This document shows positions 48,910 through 58,808 of a DNA stretch of 64,000 bases, one piece after another. The notes under the pieces were generated by a model. It had not been told where the DNA came from. It saw only the letters and a list, made by a program, of their open reading frames with translations, and ran no database searches. This DNA is from Aeromicrobium sp. Root472D3. Its GTDB lineage: Bacteria > Actinomycetota > Actinomycetes > Propionibacteriales > Nocardioidaceae. The stretch is taken from positions 1,669,609 to 1,733,608 of the forward strand of contig NZ_LMET01000001.1 of NCBI RefSeq assembly GCF_001426485.1, given 5' to 3'. Numbering within the stretch: position 1 is the first letter of the stretch; each line of letters opens with the position of its first letter. Made by a program: the position numbers and the translations under genes.

Positions 48910-49218
48910 GTGTACGCAATCGTGCGCAGTGGCGGCAACCAGCAGAAGGTTGCTGTCGGCGACGTCATCGAGATCGACAAGGTCGTCCAGGCCGAGGGCG
49001 AGACGGTCGCGCTTCCCGCCGTCCTCTTCGTCGACGGCGACACAGTGACGGCCGACGCCGACTCGCTGGCCAAGATCACCGTCACGGCCGAGGTCCTCGG
49101 CCTGACGAAGGGTCCCAAGATCGTGATCCAGAAGTACAAGAACAAGACGGGCTACAAGAAGCGTCAGGGTCACCGTCAGAAGTACACCCAGGTCAAGATC
49201 ACCGAGATCAAGAAGTAG
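48910..49218 (+). CDS. rplU: 50S ribosomal protein L21
   Basis: 102-residue L21, bound to 23S rRNA. It starts [24 protein letters not shown] and has the C-terminal [21 protein letters not shown] basic stretch of the family. GTG at 48910 gives the canonical MYAIVRSGG start and is eight bases after GAGG; a GTG at 48907 and an in-frame ATG at 48892 would add one and six residues. Cotranscribed with rpmA, 12 bases downstream. Confidence 0.95.
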   Translation: MYAIVRSGGNQQKVAVGDVIEIDKVVQAEGETVALPAVLFVDGDTVTADADSLAKITVTAEVLGLTKGPKIVIQKYKNKTGYKKRQGHRQKYTQVKITEIKK

Positions 49219-49230
49219 AGGACTGAGCAC

Positions 49231-49494
49231 ATGGCACACAAGAAGGGCGCAGCCTCCACCAAGAACGGCCGCGACTCCAACTCACAGCGCCTCGGCGTGA
49301 AGCGCTTCGGCGGTCAGCTCGTCAACGCCGGCGAGATCATCGTCCGCCAGCGTGGCACCCACTTCCACCCCGGCACCAACGTGGGCCGTGGCGGCGACGA
49401 CACGCTCTTCGCGCTGTCGGCGGGTGCGGTCGAGTTCGGCCGTCGTCGTGGACGCAAGGTCGTCAACATCGTCCCGGGCGTTCCTGTCGCGTAA
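49231..49494 (+). CDS. rpmA: 50S ribosomal protein L27
   Basis: 87-residue L27, whose N-terminus reaches the peptidyl-transferase centre. It starts [28 protein letters not shown] with no cleavable N-terminal extension as found in Firmicutes. AGAGGACTGAGCAC precedes the ATG. It ends the two-gene rplU-rpmA operon, closed by a very strong hairpin. Confidence 0.97.
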   Translation: MAHKKGAASTKNGRDSNSQRLGVKRFGGQLVNAGEIIVRQRGTHFHPGTNVGRGGDDTLFALSAGAVEFGRRRGRKVVNIVPGVPVA

Positions 49495-49535
49495 CGCCTG
49501 GAGCAACACCCGTAGAACGCAGTAGAACCAGTGAG

Positions 49536-49567
49536 GTGGGGCGGTCCGCAGCTGCGGACCGCCCCAC
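49536..49567 (+). terminator. terminator of rplU-rpmA
   Basis: Perfect 16+16 palindrome (GTGGGGCGGTCCGCAG and its complement) with no unpaired loop beyond the turn, followed by TCTGCTTTCCCC. It separates the ribosomal protein genes from obgE. Confidence 0.85.
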
Positions 49568-49625
49568 TCTGCTTTCCCCTCATCGATCCACGCCCGCACC
49601 CGGGCCCGTACGGAAGGAGCGGCCG

Positions 49626-51176
49626 ATGGCTGTCCCCAGCTTCGTCGACAAGGTGACGCTCCACGTCGCAGGCGGGTCCGGTGGCGACGGTGTGGCCTCG
49701 GTCCACCGCGAGAAGTTCAAGCCCCTCGGAGGCCCCGACGGCGGCAACGGCGGCAACGGCGGCAGCGTCATCCTGCAGGTCGGCGCCGACGTCACGACGC
49801 TCATCGACTACCACCACGAGCCGCACCGCCGCGGCACCAACGGTGCGCCGGGCGCGGGCAACAACCGCAGCGGCAGCAACGGCGAGGACCTGGTGCTGCG
49901 CGTCCCCGACGGCACGGTGCTCAAGGACTCGTCGGGCGAGGTGCTGGCCGACCTCGTCGGTCCCGGCACCGAGCTCGTCATCGCGGCGGGCGGGCGTGGC
50001 GGCCTGGGCAACTCGGCCCTGGCCTCGTCCAAGCGCAAGGCCCCCGGCTTCGCCCTGAAGGGCGAGCCCGGCGACGAGCTGACCATCACGATGGAGCTCA
50101 AGGTCGTGGCCGACATCGGCCTCATCGGCTTCCCGAGCGCCGGCAAGTCCAGCCTGATCGCCTCGCTGTCGCGGGCCCGGCCCAAGATCGCCGACTACCC
50201 GTTCACGACCCTGGCGCCCAACCTCGGCGTCGTCACGGCCGGCTCGACGACGTTCACGGTCGCCGACGTCCCCGGCCTGATCGAGGGTGCCAGCGAGGGG
50301 CGCGGCCTCGGCCACGACTTCCTGCGCCACGTCGAGCGCTGTGCCGCCCTGGTGCACGTCATCGACTGCGCGACGGTCGATCCCGGCCGCGACCCGCTGA
50401 CCGACCTCGACGTCATCGAGGCCGAGCTCAAGGCCTACTCCGAGGCGACCGGCAGCGACCTGCTCGACCGTCCCCGACTGGTCGCGCTCAACAAGACCGA
50501 CGTGCCGGACGCCAAGGAGATCGCGGGCTTCGTGCGCGACGAGCTCGAGGCGCGCGGCCTCGACGTCTTCGACGTGTCGGCGGCCAGCCACGCCGGCCTG
50601 CGCGAGCTGTCGTTCGCGATGGCCGAGATCGTCGCCTCGCGGCGCGCCGCGGCGCCCGTCGCCGAGATCACCCGCATCGTCCTGCGCCCCAAGGCCGAGG
50701 CCGGGGTCGGTCGCGAGTTCACGATCACGCAGGTCAACGGCCAGTGGGTCGTGCGCGGCGAGAAGCCCAAGCGCTGGGTGCGCCAGACCGACTTCTCCAA
50801 CGACGAGGCGGTCGGCTTCCTGGCCGACCGGCTCAACCGGCTGGGCGTCGAGGACGAGCTGCTCAAGCTCGGCGCGACGGCCGGCGACGACGTCGTCATC
50901 GGCGACGAGGACAACGCCGTGGTCTTCGACTTCGACCCGCAGGTCACGGCCGGTGCCGAGGTGCTGGGCCGCCGCGGCGAGGACCTGCGCATCGACCAGT
51001 CCGACCGTCGCACGAACGTGCAGCGACGCGCGGAGCTCGCGGCCAAGCGGGCCTTCGAGGCCGAGCGGCGCGAGGAGCGCGGCGAGAGCCGCGAGCCCGA
51101 CTGGACCTTCCCCGAGGACGCCGACGACCTGGAGGATGGCGCTCTCGAGGGCGGCGAGGGCGAGGACGTCCGCTAG
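49626..51176 (+). CDS. obgE: GTPase ObgE/CgtA
   Basis: Essential GTPase in 50S assembly and stress control, 516 residues. The Gly-rich Obg fold occupies 1-158 ([33 protein letters not shown]), the G domain follows with GFPSAGKSS at 168-176 and NKTD, and an OCT domain plus charged tail (EGGEGEDVR) ends the protein, as in actinobacterial Obg. GAAGGAGCGGCC precedes the ATG. The stop shares one base with the proB start. Confidence 0.97.
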   Translation: MAVPSFVDKVTLHVAGGSGGDGVASVHREKFKPLGGPDGGNGGNGGSVILQVGADVTTLIDYHHEPHRRGTNGAPGAGNNRSGSNGEDLVLRVPDGTVLKDSSGEVLADLVGPGTELVIAAGGRGGLGNSALASSKRKAPGFALKGEPGDELTITMELKVVADIGLIGFPSAGKSSLIASLSRARPKIADYPFTTLAPNLGVVTAGSTTFTVADVPGLIEGASEGRGLGHDFLRHVERCAALVHVIDCATVDPGRDPLTDLDVIEAELKAYSEATGSDLLDRPRLVALNKTDVPDAKEIAGFVRDELEARGLDVFDVSAASHAGLRELSFAMAEIVASRRAAAPVAEITRIVLRPKAEAGVGREFTITQVNGQWVVRGEKPKRWVRQTDFSNDEAVGFLADRLNRLGVEDELLKLGATAGDDVVIGDEDNAVVFDFDPQVTAGAEVLGRRGEDLRIDQSDRRTNVQRRAELAAKRAFEAERREERGESREPDWTFPEDADDLEDGALEGGEGEDVR

Positions 51177-52264
51177 TGGCGCGCGTCGTCGTCAAGGTCG
51201 GGTCGTCGTCGCTGAGCTCGGCCGGCGGCGGCCTCGACGCCGGGCGCGTCGATGCCCTGGTCGACGCCCTCGCGGCCGCGCGCGGCCGCGGTGACGAGAT
51301 CGTCCTGGTCAGCTCGGGAGCCATCGCCGCAGGTCTGGCGCCGCTCGGCCTGTCGCGGCGTCCCCGCGACCTCGCGACCCAGCAGGCCGCCGCCAGCGTC
51401 GGCCAGGGCGCCCTGATCGCCCGCTACGCCGAGCGCTTCTCGCAGCACGGCCTCGTGGTCGGACAGGTGCTGCTGACCGCTGACGACGTCACGCGCCGCA
51501 GCCACTACCGCAACGCGTTCCAGACGTTCGCGCGCCTGCTCGACCTCGGGGTCGTTCCGGTCGTCAACGAGAACGACACCGTCGCGACCAGCGAGATCCG
51601 CTTCGGCGACAACGACCGGCTGGCCGCCCTGGTGTCGCACCTGGTGCACGCCGACCGCCTCGTGCTGCTGTCGGACGTCGACGGCCTGTACGACGGCGAC
51701 CCGTCGCTCGAGGGCACGAGCCTGGTGCCCGACGTGCGCGGCGAGGCCGATCTCGCGGCGCTCGACATCGTGCGGCCCAGCGCGTCCGCGATCGGCACCG
51801 GCGGCATGGTCACCAAGGTCGAGGCCGCCCGCATCGCGACCGGCGCGGGCATCCCGGTGCTGCTGACGTCGGCCGCCAACGCGGCCGCGGCGCTCGCCGG
51901 CGAGGGGGTCGGCACGACGTTCCACGCGACGGGCCGTCGCCGTCCCACCCGTCTGCTGTGGCTCGCGCACGCCAGCACCACCAAGGGGCGCGTGCACCTC
52001 GACGCCGGCGCGGTCCGGGCCCTGACGCTGCGCAAGGCGTCGCTGCTGCCGGCCGGCATCACGGGTGTCGGCGGCACCTTCAGCGCCGGCGACCCGATCG
52101 ACATGGTCGGGCCCGACGACGTCGTGATCGCCCGCGGCATCGTCAACTACGACAGCGCCGAGCTGCCCGCCCTGCTCGGACGGTCGACGCACGAGCTCGC
52201 CGCCGAGCTGGGCGCCGAGTACGAGCGCGAGGTCGTGCACCGCGACGACCTGATGCTCGTCTGA
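51176..52264 (+). CDS. proB: glutamate 5-kinase
   Basis: First step of proline synthesis: phosphorylates glutamate. The 362-residue protein has the amino-acid kinase domain ([33 protein letters not shown]) and a C-terminal PUA domain ([31 protein letters not shown]). The GTG start shares its first base with the obgE stop (TAGTG), so translation is coupled. Confidence 0.96.
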   Translation: MARVVVKVGSSSLSSAGGGLDAGRVDALVDALAAARGRGDEIVLVSSGAIAAGLAPLGLSRRPRDLATQQAAASVGQGALIARYAERFSQHGLVVGQVLLTADDVTRRSHYRNAFQTFARLLDLGVVPVVNENDTVATSEIRFGDNDRLAALVSHLVHADRLVLLSDVDGLYDGDPSLEGTSLVPDVRGEADLAALDIVRPSASAIGTGGMVTKVEAARIATGAGIPVLLTSAANAAAALAGEGVGTTFHATGRRRPTRLLWLAHASTTKGRVHLDAGAVRALTLRKASLLPAGITGVGGTFSAGDPIDMVGPDDVVIARGIVNYDSAELPALLGRSTHELAAELGAEYEREVVHRDDLMLV

Positions 52265-52274
52265 CCTGCGCCAG

Positions 52275-52280
52275 TACGAT
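52275..52280 (+). promoter_or_regulatory. -10 hexamer of proA
   Basis: TACGAT seven bases before the proA GTG at 52288, in the 23-base gap after proB; proA may have its own leaderless transcript besides read-through. Confidence 0.45.
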
Positions 52281-52287
52281 CTGGGGC

Positions 52288-53535
52288 GTGAAGGAACTCG
52301 TCCACGACGCCGCCCGCCGCGCTCGCACCGCCGCCGCCACCCTCGCGCTCACCACACGTGCCGACAAGGACGCCGCGCTGCACGCGATGGCCGACGCGCT
52401 GGTCGCCGCGACCGACGCGATCGTCGCGGCCAACGACGTCGACGTCGAGACGGCTCGCGCCGCGGGCACGGGCGAGAACGTCGTCGACCGGCTGCGGCTC
52501 GACGCGTCCCGGGTCGCCGCGTTCGCGCAGGGGCTGCGCGACGTCGCGGGCCTGCCCGACCCGGTCGGCGAGGTCGTGCGCGGCTCGACGCTGGCCAACG
52601 GCCTGCGCATGCAGCAGGTCCGCGTGCCGATGGGCGTCATCGGCATGATCTACGAGGGACGGCCCAACGTCACCGCCGACGCTGCCGGCATCTGCCTCAA
52701 GGCCGGCAGCGCGGCGCTGCTGCGCGGGTCGGCGTCGGCAGCGCGGTCGAACGCGGCGATCGTCGACGTCATGCGCGGCGCCCTCGAGCACGCCGGTCTG
52801 CCGGCCGACTGCGTCCAGCAGATCCCGGCGGACGACCGGTCGTCGGCGACGCACCTCATGCAGGCGCGCGGGCTCGTCGACCTCGTGATCCCCCGGGGAG
52901 GGGCCGGCCTGATCCAGGCGGTCGTCGAGGAGTCCACGGTCCCCGTCATCGAGACGGGTGTCGGCAACTGCCACGTGTACGTCGACGCCGACGCCGATCT
53001 CGACATGGCGCTCGCGATCGTGATGAACGCCAAGACCCACCGCACGAGCGTCTGCAACGCCGCCGAGTCGCTGCTGGTGCACCGCGACGTCGCCGCCGAC
53101 TTCGTGCCGCGGGTCGTCCGGGCGCTGCACGAGGCCGGGGTGACGGTGCACGGCGACGAGACGTTCCGTGCCGCGGGCCCCGCCGTCGTGGCCGCGACCG
53201 ACGACGACCACGCCGCCGAGTACCTGTCGCTCGACATCTCCGCGCGGGTGGTCGAGTCGCTCGACGACGCCGTCGCGCACATCCGCCGGTTCTCGTCGGG
53301 GCACACCGAGGCCATCGTGACGTCGTCGCTGGCCGCGTCCACCAGGTTCACGCGCGGCGTCGACTCCGCCGCGGTCATGGTCAACGCGTCGACGCGCTTC
53401 ACCGACGGGGGAGAGCTGGGCTTCGGGGCCGAGATCGGCATCTCGACGCAGAAGCTGCACGCGCGTGGCCCCATGGGCCTGACCGAGATGACCACCACGA
53501 CGTACGTCGTGACGGGCGACGGCCACGTCCGCTGA
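52288..53535 (+). CDS. proA: glutamate-5-semialdehyde dehydrogenase
   Basis: Second step of proline synthesis, reducing glutamyl 5-phosphate with NADPH. The 415-residue ALDH-fold protein has the catalytic cysteine in [11 protein letters not shown] and the [22 protein letters not shown]-terminus typical of Pro[23 protein letters not shown] is another family signature. GTG start, without obvious Shine-Dalgarno. Confidence 0.96.
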   Translation: MKELVHDAARRARTAAATLALTTRADKDAALHAMADALVAATDAIVAANDVDVETARAAGTGENVVDRLRLDASRVAAFAQGLRDVAGLPDPVGEVVRGSTLANGLRMQQVRVPMGVIGMIYEGRPNVTADAAGICLKAGSAALLRGSASAARSNAAIVDVMRGALEHAGLPADCVQQIPADDRSSATHLMQARGLVDLVIPRGGAGLIQAVVEESTVPVIETGVGNCHVYVDADADLDMALAIVMNAKTHRTSVCNAAESLLVHRDVAADFVPRVVRALHEAGVTVHGDETFRAAGPAVVAATDDDHAAEYLSLDISARVVESLDDAVAHIRRFSSGHTEAIVTSSLAASTRFTRGVDSAAVMVNASTRFTDGGELGFGAEIGISTQKLHARGPMGLTEMTTTTYVVTGDGHVR

Positions 53536-53600
53536 GCCACCTCGGTGAGCCGTGGGCGCGGGGCGGGGTCGCTGACGCGTCGCCGTCGGCGGCTCACTGA

Positions 53601-53606
53601 TATCCT
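53601..53606 (+). promoter_or_regulatory. -10 hexamer of leaderless small gene at 53613
   Basis: TATCCT six bases before the ATG at 53613. Confidence 0.5.
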
Positions 53607-53612
53607 CGGCCC

Positions 53613-53765
53613 ATGCATTCGTTCCTCGTCGCCGCCGAAGAGTCCGAGCACCAGCTGCGTGACATCGGCATCAACCCGTACGCGGTCGGCGCGATCGCCC
53701 TCGCGATCCTCGTGGTCCTCGTCCTGGCCCTGCTGGCGTTCGGCAAGGGACGCGAGCACTCCTGA
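53613..53765 (+). CDS. 50-residue single-pass membrane protein
   Basis: [20 protein letters not shown] leads into one strongly hydrophobic helix ([21 protein letters not shown], about 23-43) and a short tail FGKGREHS. Such small proteins between proA and nadD are met in other actinobacteria, but no function is known. The -10 hexamer TATCCT six bases ahead supports the start. It ends five bases before nadD, so it is the first gene of the nadD-rsfS-phosphatase transcript. Confidence 0.7.
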   Translation: MHSFLVAAEESEHQLRDIGINPYAVGAIALAILVVLVLALLAFGKGREHS

Positions 53766-53770
53766 CCGGC

Positions 53771-54415
53771 GTGGTCCCCGCCCGCCGGCGCGTCGGCGTC
53801 ATGGGCGGCACGTTCGACCCCATCCACCACGGTCACCTCGTGGCGGCCAGCGAGGTCCAGTCGTGGTTCGACCTCGACGAGGTCGTGTTCGTCCCGACGG
53901 GCCAGCCGTGGCAGAAGGCCGATCGCACGGTCTCCCCGGCCGAGGACCGCTACCTCATGACCGTCATCGCGACGGCCGCCAACCCGCGCTTCAACGTCAG
54001 CCGGGTCGACATCGACCGTCACGGCCCGACGTACACGATCGACACGCTGCGCGAGCTCTCGGCGCTGCACCCCGACGCCGACCTGTACTTCATCACGGGC
54101 GCCGACGCGATGGCCGCGCTGCTGACGTGGCGCGACCACGACGAGCTGTTCGAGCTGGCCCAGTTCGTCGGCGTGACCCGTCCCGGTCACGAGATGGACG
54201 ACGCGACGCTCGACGGCCTGCCCGCCGACCGCATCACGCTCGTCGAGATCCCCGCCCTGGCGATCTCGTCGACCGACTGCCGTCACCGCGTCGAGCGCGA
54301 CGAGCCGGTCTGGTACCTCGTCCCCGACGGCGTCGTCCAGTACATCGGCAAGCACGAGCTCTACCGGGCCCCCACGACCACCGACACCACCGCAGAAGAA
54401 GGCATCCCCACATGA
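53771..54415 (+). CDS. nadD: nicotinate-nucleotide adenylyltransferase
   Basis: Adenylates nicotinate mononucleotide in NAD synthesis, 214 residues. [12 protein letters not shown] (12-23) is the nucleotidyltransferase HxGH motif region and ISSTDCR the second ATP-binding motif. GTG start with the upstream gene's stop five bases away. The stop overlaps rsfS by four bases. Confidence 0.95.
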   Translation: MVPARRRVGVMGGTFDPIHHGHLVAASEVQSWFDLDEVVFVPTGQPWQKADRTVSPAEDRYLMTVIATAANPRFNVSRVDIDRHGPTYTIDTLRELSALHPDADLYFITGADAMAALLTWRDHDELFELAQFVGVTRPGHEMDDATLDGLPADRITLVEIPALAISSTDCRHRVERDEPVWYLVPDGVVQYIGKHELYRAPTTTDTTAEEGIPT

Positions 54416-54765
54416 CAGCCACCGACCGCGCGGTCGAGCTGACCCGCGCCGCCGCCGACGCGGCCGGCGACAAGCTCGCGACCGACATCATCGCCTTCGA
54501 CGTCTCCGAGCAGCTCGCCCTGACCGACGTCTTCCTGCTGTGCTCGGCGTCGAGCCAGCGCCAGGTCAAGGCCGTCCAGGACGCCATCGAGGAGCGCATG
54601 ATCGCGCTCGGCGTCAAGGCCGTCCGCCGCGAGGGCGAGCGAGAGGGCCGCTGGGTGCTGCTCGACTTCCAGGACATCGTCGTGCACGTGCAGCACCAGG
54701 AGGAGCGGGTCTTCTACGCCCTCGAGCGACTGTGGAGCGACTGCCCGACCGTCGCCGTCGCGTGA
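54412..54765 (+). CDS. rsfS: ribosome silencing factor RsfS
   Basis: 117-residue protein binding L14 and blocking subunit joining during starvation. [37 protein letters not shown] and [15 protein letters not shown] are the family signatures. ATG overlaps the nadD stop (ATGA); its own stop overlaps the phosphatase start, so all three are translationally coupled. Confidence 0.95.
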   Translation: MTATDRAVELTRAAADAAGDKLATDIIAFDVSEQLALTDVFLLCSASSQRQVKAVQDAIEERMIALGVKAVRREGEREGRWVLLDFQDIVVHVQHQEERVFYALERLWSDCPTVAVA

Positions 54766-55421
54766 CGCTGTCACGGTCGCAGCGCCGCATCGTCCTGTGG
54801 CGGCACGGCCGCACCGAGTGGAACCTCGCCGGACGCGTGCAGGGCCAGTCCGACACGCAGCTCGACGACGTGGGCCGCGAGCAGGCCCGCGCGGCAGCGG
54901 CGCGTCTGGCCGCCCTCGAGCCCGATCGCATCGTGAGCTCCGACCTGGTGCGCGCGCACGACACGGCGCGTCAGCTGGCTCGGGTGACGGGGCGTGAGGT
55001 CGAGCTCGACCCGAGGCTGCGCGAGATGAACTTCGGCGAGCGCGAGGGCATGACGTGGCGCGAGGCGTGGGCCGCGTTCCCCGACGGGATGCGCGCCTGG
55101 GTCGAGGGCGACGAGACCCAGATCCCCGGCAGCGAGACGCACCGGCAGGCCGGCGAGCGGTTCGCCGACGCCCTGCGCGACCACCTGGCGCAGCTGCCGG
55201 CCGGGGGGACGCTCGTGGTCGTCGCCCACGGCGCCGTCCTGCGCACCGGCGTCTGCTCCTTCCTGCAGATCCCCGAGACGCACTGGTCGAGCTTGGGCGG
55301 CCTGAGCAACTGCTCGTGGTCGGTCCTGGAGGAGAACCGCAGCGGCGACTGGTCGAAGTGGCGGCTGACCGAGTGGAACGCCGGCACGCTCCCGGAGCCC
55401 GTCCTGTCGGACGAGGAGTGA
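54762..55421 (+). CDS. histidine phosphatase family protein
   Basis: 219-residue phosphoglycerate-mutase-like phosphatase. Phosphohistidine H15 in LWRHGRTEWN, E in LREMNFGEREG and the second His in VVAHGAVLRTG make up the catalytic site. In mycobacteria the gene at this place (after nadD-rsfS) codes for GpgP, glucosyl-3-phosphoglycerate phosphatase of methylglucose lipopolysaccharide synthesis; this assignment by position is likely but not proven. GTG start overlaps rsfS stop. Confidence 0.85.
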   Translation: MTLSRSQRRIVLWRHGRTEWNLAGRVQGQSDTQLDDVGREQARAAAARLAALEPDRIVSSDLVRAHDTARQLARVTGREVELDPRLREMNFGEREGMTWREAWAAFPDGMRAWVEGDETQIPGSETHRQAGERFADALRDHLAQLPAGGTLVVVAHGAVLRTGVCSFLQIPETHWSSLGGLSNCSWSVLEENRSGDWSKWRLTEWNAGTLPEPVLSDEE

Positions 55422-55486
55422 CCCGGTTTGGGGAAGACGGAGGGGACACGCTAGGCTTGGCGAGGCCCTGCTGAGGGGCTCACCGC

Positions 55487-55559
55487 GGGGCATTGGCGCA
55501 GTTGGTAGCGCGCTTCCATGGCATGGAAGAGGTCAGGAGTTCGAATCTCCTATGCTCCA
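55487..55559 (+). tRNA. tRNA-Ala (GGC)
   Basis: Complete 73-nt cloverleaf: acceptor GGGGCAT/ATGCTCC with the G3-U70 wobble pair that marks alanine tRNAs, D arm GCGC/GCGC, anticodon stem CTTCC/GGAAG with loop ATGGCAT (anticodon GGC at 55520-55522), T arm AGGAG-TTCGAAT-CTCCT and discriminator A. The 3-prime CCA is not fully encoded. A strong terminator follows ten bases later. Confidence 0.97.
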
Positions 55560-55568
55560 CCCGGTACG

Positions 55569-55600
55569 ACGAAGGCCCCGCCTGACGGCGGGGCCTTCGT
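55569..55600. terminator. terminator of tRNA-Ala, facing GntP gene
   Basis: Perfect 14-bp stem ACGAAGGCCCCGCC/GGCGGGGCCTTCGT with loop TGAC, then CGTTGT. It can serve both the tRNA and the convergent permease gene. Confidence 0.85.
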
Positions 55601-55624
55601 CGTTGTCGCGGGTGTCCCGGGCGG

Positions 55625-56995
55625 TCAGACCACCAGCGCGATCGCGATGACCATCGGCAGCGAGATGAGCGACGCGATGCTCGTCACGACCGTCATGGTC
55701 TTGAGCGCCCCCTGCGTCGTCAGGTTGAGCAGCGACTTGAACATCCAGAAGAAGTTGCTGTTGACCTGTAGCGCGAACATCGCGCCCGAGGCGATCGCCA
55801 GACCGATCGCGATCGGTGCGACCCCCGTCGAGGCGACGACGGGCGCGATGATGCCCGCGGCGGTGATCGCGGCGACCGACACCGAGCCGATCGCCAGGTG
55901 CAGCAGCGCGGCGATGAACCAGGCGAGCAGCACGCTGACGATGATGGGTGCGCCGGCATCGGCGGAGAACAGGTCCGACAGCGTCTTGTCGAGGCCCGTG
56001 GCCGTGATGACCTCGCCGAGCGAGCCGCCGATGCCGGTGATCAGCAGGATCTCGCCGGTCGTGCTGAAGCCCGACGACAGCGCGCCGTCGGTCGACTCGC
56101 GTCCGGCCGTCGTCCGCGACAGCACGTAGGCCCCCACCAGGCCGATGAACAGCGCGATGTTGGCGTCGCCGAGGAACGCGATCGCCGGGCTCGAGAAGTC
56201 GCCCAGGTCGGCGAAGGCCCCGAACGCGATGAGCAGCAGCGGCACGAGGATCGGCAGCAGCAGGACGCCCAGGGGCAGCCCGCGGTCCGCGCCCTTCTCG
56301 GCGGCGCGGGCGCGCTCGTCGGCGGCCTCGGTGGAGGCGAGCTCGCGCTCGTCGGCCGCACCGCGCTCCTCGTCGTGCTCGGGCTTCCAGTAGCGCGTGC
56401 GCAGCAGCAGCGAGAACAGGAACGTCGTCAGGATCGCCGTCAGGGGGCCGAGCACGATGCCGTAGACGAGCCACGTGCCGAGCGGGATGTCGAGCAGTCC
56501 CGCGATCGAGACCGCGGCGAGCCCGGGGATCACGAACACGTAGCCCGCGAAGATGCCGGTGCCGATCGCGCCGGCCAGCAGCGGGAGCCCGCGACGACCG
56601 ATGTGCGGGGCGGACGAGCGGGCCAGGGGAGCGGCGAGGACGACCTGCACGTCGACGTAGATCGACGGGAAGATCGTCGACAGCGCACCCGTCAGGGCGT
56701 AGGGGAGACGCCCGGGCCCCACCAGCGCCAGCAGGGCGTGCACCAGCTTGGTGAACGTGCCCATCGAGTGCAGGAGGGCCCCGATCAGCACTCCGAACCC
56801 GATCAGCAGGCCCACCTCGGCCATGATGTTGCCGAAGCCCGTCGTGATGGCCGTGACGGTGTCGGCGAAGCCGACGCCGGCAGCCAGCCCCAGGTAGAGC
56901 GACGCGATGATCAGCGAGATCACCGGATCGACCTTGACGACGATGATCAGACCGACCGCCAGGACGATCGCGATCGCGGTGTGCAGGACCTCCAC
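55625..56995 (-). CDS. GntP-family gluconate/organic acid permease
   Basis: 456-residue permease with about 12 helices and an unusually charged central loop (KPEHDDEERGAADERELASTEAADERARAAEKGADRG, near residue 230). VDPVISLIIASLYLGLAAGVG, the SIYVDVQVVLAAPLARSSAP segment and the QVNSNFFWMFKSLLNLT end are characteristic of GntP. Substrate may be gluconate, glycerate or another sugar acid. GTG at 56995 is chosen because GGAGGGGGAAG lies just before it. Stands alone between the tRNA terminator and the divergent DUF5819/HTTM module. Confidence 0.88.
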   Translation of the reverse strand: MEVLHTAIAIVLAVGLIIVVKVDPVISLIIASLYLGLAAGVGFADTVTAITTGFGNIMAEVGLLIGFGVLIGALLHSMGTFTKLVHALLALVGPGRLPYALTGALSTIFPSIYVDVQVVLAAPLARSSAPHIGRRGLPLLAGAIGTGIFAGYVFVIPGLAAVSIAGLLDIPLGTWLVYGIVLGPLTAILTTFLFSLLLRTRYWKPEHDEERGAADERELASTEAADERARAAEKGADRGLPLGVLLLPILVPLLLIAFGAFADLGDFSSPAIAFLGDANIALFIGLVGAYVLSRTTAGRESTDGALSSGFSTTGEILLITGIGGSLGEVITATGLDKTLSDLFSADAGAPIIVSVLLAWFIAALLHLAIGSVSVAAITAAGIIAPVVASTGVAPIAIGLAIASGAMFALQVNSNFFWMFKSLLNLTTQGALKTMTVVTSIASLISLPMVIAIALVV

Positions 56996-57096
56996 AGGAC
57001 TTCCCCCTCCAGCCGAGCCGGCGGGCGCCGCCTCGGCTGTGCACTCTACTGCGACGCACGTCACGTCGACCCCCCTCCCGAGGGGCCGCGCGTTGG

Positions 57097-57102
57097 TAGC
57101 GT
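57097..57102 (+). promoter_or_regulatory. -10 hexamer of first DUF5819/HTTM operon
   Basis: TAGCGT six bases before the GTG at 57109; excludes the in-frame GTG at 57103 if the message is leaderless. Confidence 0.5.
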
Positions 57103-57108
57103 GTGCCC

Positions 57109-57855
57109 GTGCCCCGACCGACCCTGCGATCCGCCTTCATCGCGGTCGTCGTCGCGATCGTGGGCCTGCACCTCGTCGCGGTGACGCTCGCCGCGCTGCC
57201 GCCGAACCGCTACTCCGACGCGACGCGCGGGCAGACGTCGTACCTCGACCCGTACTTCACGCAGAACTGGCGGCTGTTCGCGCCCAACCCGATCTCGGAG
57301 GACCGCAGCCTGCTGTTCCAGGCCGCCTACACCGACGCCGACGGCGACCAGGTGCGCACCGAGTGGGTCGACTGGACGGCCGTCGAGCTCGACCTCGTCC
57401 GGCACCGGCTGATCGGCGGCCGGGCGGGCTACGTCACCAACAAGCTCGTGTCGCCGCTGCAGAGCCGCGCGGCCGCCCTCGACGACTCGCAGGAGGTCGT
57501 CGTGACGAGCTCGCCGCAGACCGACCCGCCGAGCTGGGCCGAGTTGTCGGACGAGCTCGAGTCGGCGGGCGCCTCACCCACGGCACGGCTGGGCTTCCTG
57601 CGCTACGAGCAGGCCGCCACGCAGCTGGCCACCGACGTCCTGCAGGCGCGGTACCCCGACGTCGAGCTGACCGCGGTGCGCTACGCGATCAGGCGTCAGG
57701 GGGTCACGCCGTTCGCCGCCCGTGGCGGCACCGCGGCCGAGCGCCGGGCCGCCCGGCCCGAGGTCGTGCGCGACGTCGGTGGGTGGCGGCGACCGACCCC
57801 GGGCTCGGCGTCCGAGCGGGCGTCCGTCCGCGACTTCGACCGGAGCCACCGGTGA
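57109..57855 (+). CDS. DUF5819-type membrane-anchored protein (copy 1)
   Basis: 248-residue protein with one N-terminal helix (AFIAVVVAIVGLHLVAVTLAALP, about 9-31) and a domain outside the membrane. The signature SYLDPYFTQNWRLFAPNP (about 45-62) is the DUF5819 hallmark, followed by TEWVDWT. The C-terminal 40 residues are basic. Proteins of this type are regularly encoded before an HTTM-domain protein in actinobacteria, and here too the stop overlaps the HTTM start (GTGA). It probably forms a complex with the HTTM protein; its role is unknown. A diverged second copy lies at 60.8 kb. Confidence 0.8.
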   Translation: MPRPTLRSAFIAVVVAIVGLHLVAVTLAALPPNRYSDATRGQTSYLDPYFTQNWRLFAPNPISEDRSLLFQAAYTDADGDQVRTEWVDWTAVELDLVRHRLIGGRAGYVTNKLVSPLQSRAAALDDSQEVVVTSSPQTDPPSWAELSDELESAGASPTARLGFLRYEQAATQLATDVLQARYPDVELTAVRYAIRRQGVTPFAARGGTAAERRAARPEVVRDVGGWRRPTPGSASERASVRDFDRSHR

Positions 57856-58808
57856 TCGCGCGCGCCGCGGCCTGGCTGACCGACGCCAAGCACTCGACGT
57901 ACGGGCTGTCGGTCACCCGCATGATCCTGGGCTTCATCGTCGCGAGCCAGCTGATCGTGAACTGGCCCGACCGGCAGTACACGTGGGGCGACGGGTCGCG
58001 GTGGACCGAGCAGGTGCTGGCCGGCCGCGGCTGGCCGTCGTTCCTCGGCCTGTTCGCGCAGACCGGCGGCGCGTGGTTCGACCTGGCGTACCTGGCCACG
58101 ATCGTGTTCGGCGTGCTGATGATGCTGGGGCTCTACACGCGGGCGTCGTCGTTCATGACGCTGCTGCTGTGGGTGTCGCTGTACGTCAGCAACCCGTTCG
58201 TCGGCTCCGGGGGCGACGCGATCCTGCGCATGGTGCTGCTCTACATGTGCTTCACCGACGCGGGCCGCCACTGGTCGCTCGACGCGCGCAGCCGCCGCCG
58301 GCGGGGCGAGGTGCCGGGCATCGTCCCCGCGTGGATGAGCAACACGCTGCACAACCTCGCGACGATCCTGATCGTCCACCAGGTCGTGATGGTCTACCTC
58401 GGGTCGTCGTTCTGGAAGGTGCAGAGCGCGGTGTGGAAGGACGGCACCGCGGTGTACTACCCGTTGCAGACCGACGCGTACTCGCCGTGGAACGACGTGC
58501 TGCACCCGCTGTACGCGAGCTCGGCGTTCATCGCGGGCGCGACGTACACCGCGATCTTCGTGCAGATGTTCTTCCCGGTGTTCCTGATCTACCGCCCGAC
58601 ACGGTTCGTGGCGCTCCTCGTCGTGACCGCGATGCACCTCGGGATCGGTCTGCTCATGGGGATCATGTACTTCTCGCTGGTCATGATCGCGGTCGACATG
58701 ATCCTCGTCAGCGACACCTCGTGGGTCCGAGCGCGCTCGTGGGTGCACCAGAGGGTCGCGCGGTCATCAGATGAAAGTCCCGGTCGAGATGGGACCAAGG
58801 TCACATAA
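57852..58808 (+). CDS. HTTM-domain (vitamin K carboxylase-like) membrane protein, copy 1
   Basis: 318-residue protein with about six to seven helices, of the HTTM group related to gamma-glutamyl carboxylase (GGCX). YGLSVTRMILGFIVASQLI opens the domain and HWSLDARSRRR is a conserved loop. The segment F187-WKVQSAVWKDGTAVYY carries K189 and W195, which I align from memory with the region of the proposed catalytic Lys218 in human GGCX (KKLDADWVEG). It lacks the C-terminal lumenal part of GGCX. A redox- or oxygen-dependent modification of a partner is possible; substrate unknown. GTG start overlaps the DUF5819 stop. Confidence 0.82.
   Translation: MIARAAAWLTDAKHSTYGLSVTRMILGFIVASQLIVNWPDRQYTWGDGSRWTEQVLAGRGWPSFLGLFAQTGGAWFDLAYLATIVFGVLMMLGLYTRASSFMTLLLWVSLYVSNPFVGSGGDAILRMVLLYMCFTDAGRHWSLDARSRRRRGEVPGIVPAWMSNTLHNLATILIVHQVVMVYLGSSFWKVQSAVWKDGTAVYYPLQTDAYSPWNDVLHPLYASSAFIAGATYTAIFVQMFFPVFLIYRPTRFVALLVVTAMHLGIGLLMGIMYFSLVMIAVDMILVSDTSWVRARSWVHQRVARSSDESPGRDGTKVT

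Noticed and set aside
45773-48919. A 1048-codon open frame on the minus strand opposite rne
   Set aside because: It is the shadow of rne: in this GC-rich DNA stop codons are rare in all frames. The minus-strand translation is low-complexity Arg/Gly/Leu/Val without any domain, while the plus strand gives a full RNase E/G.
55487-56995. tRNA-Ala as integration site of a genomic island
   Set aside because: No integrase, no repeat of the tRNA 3-prime end found downstream, and composition does not change at this point.
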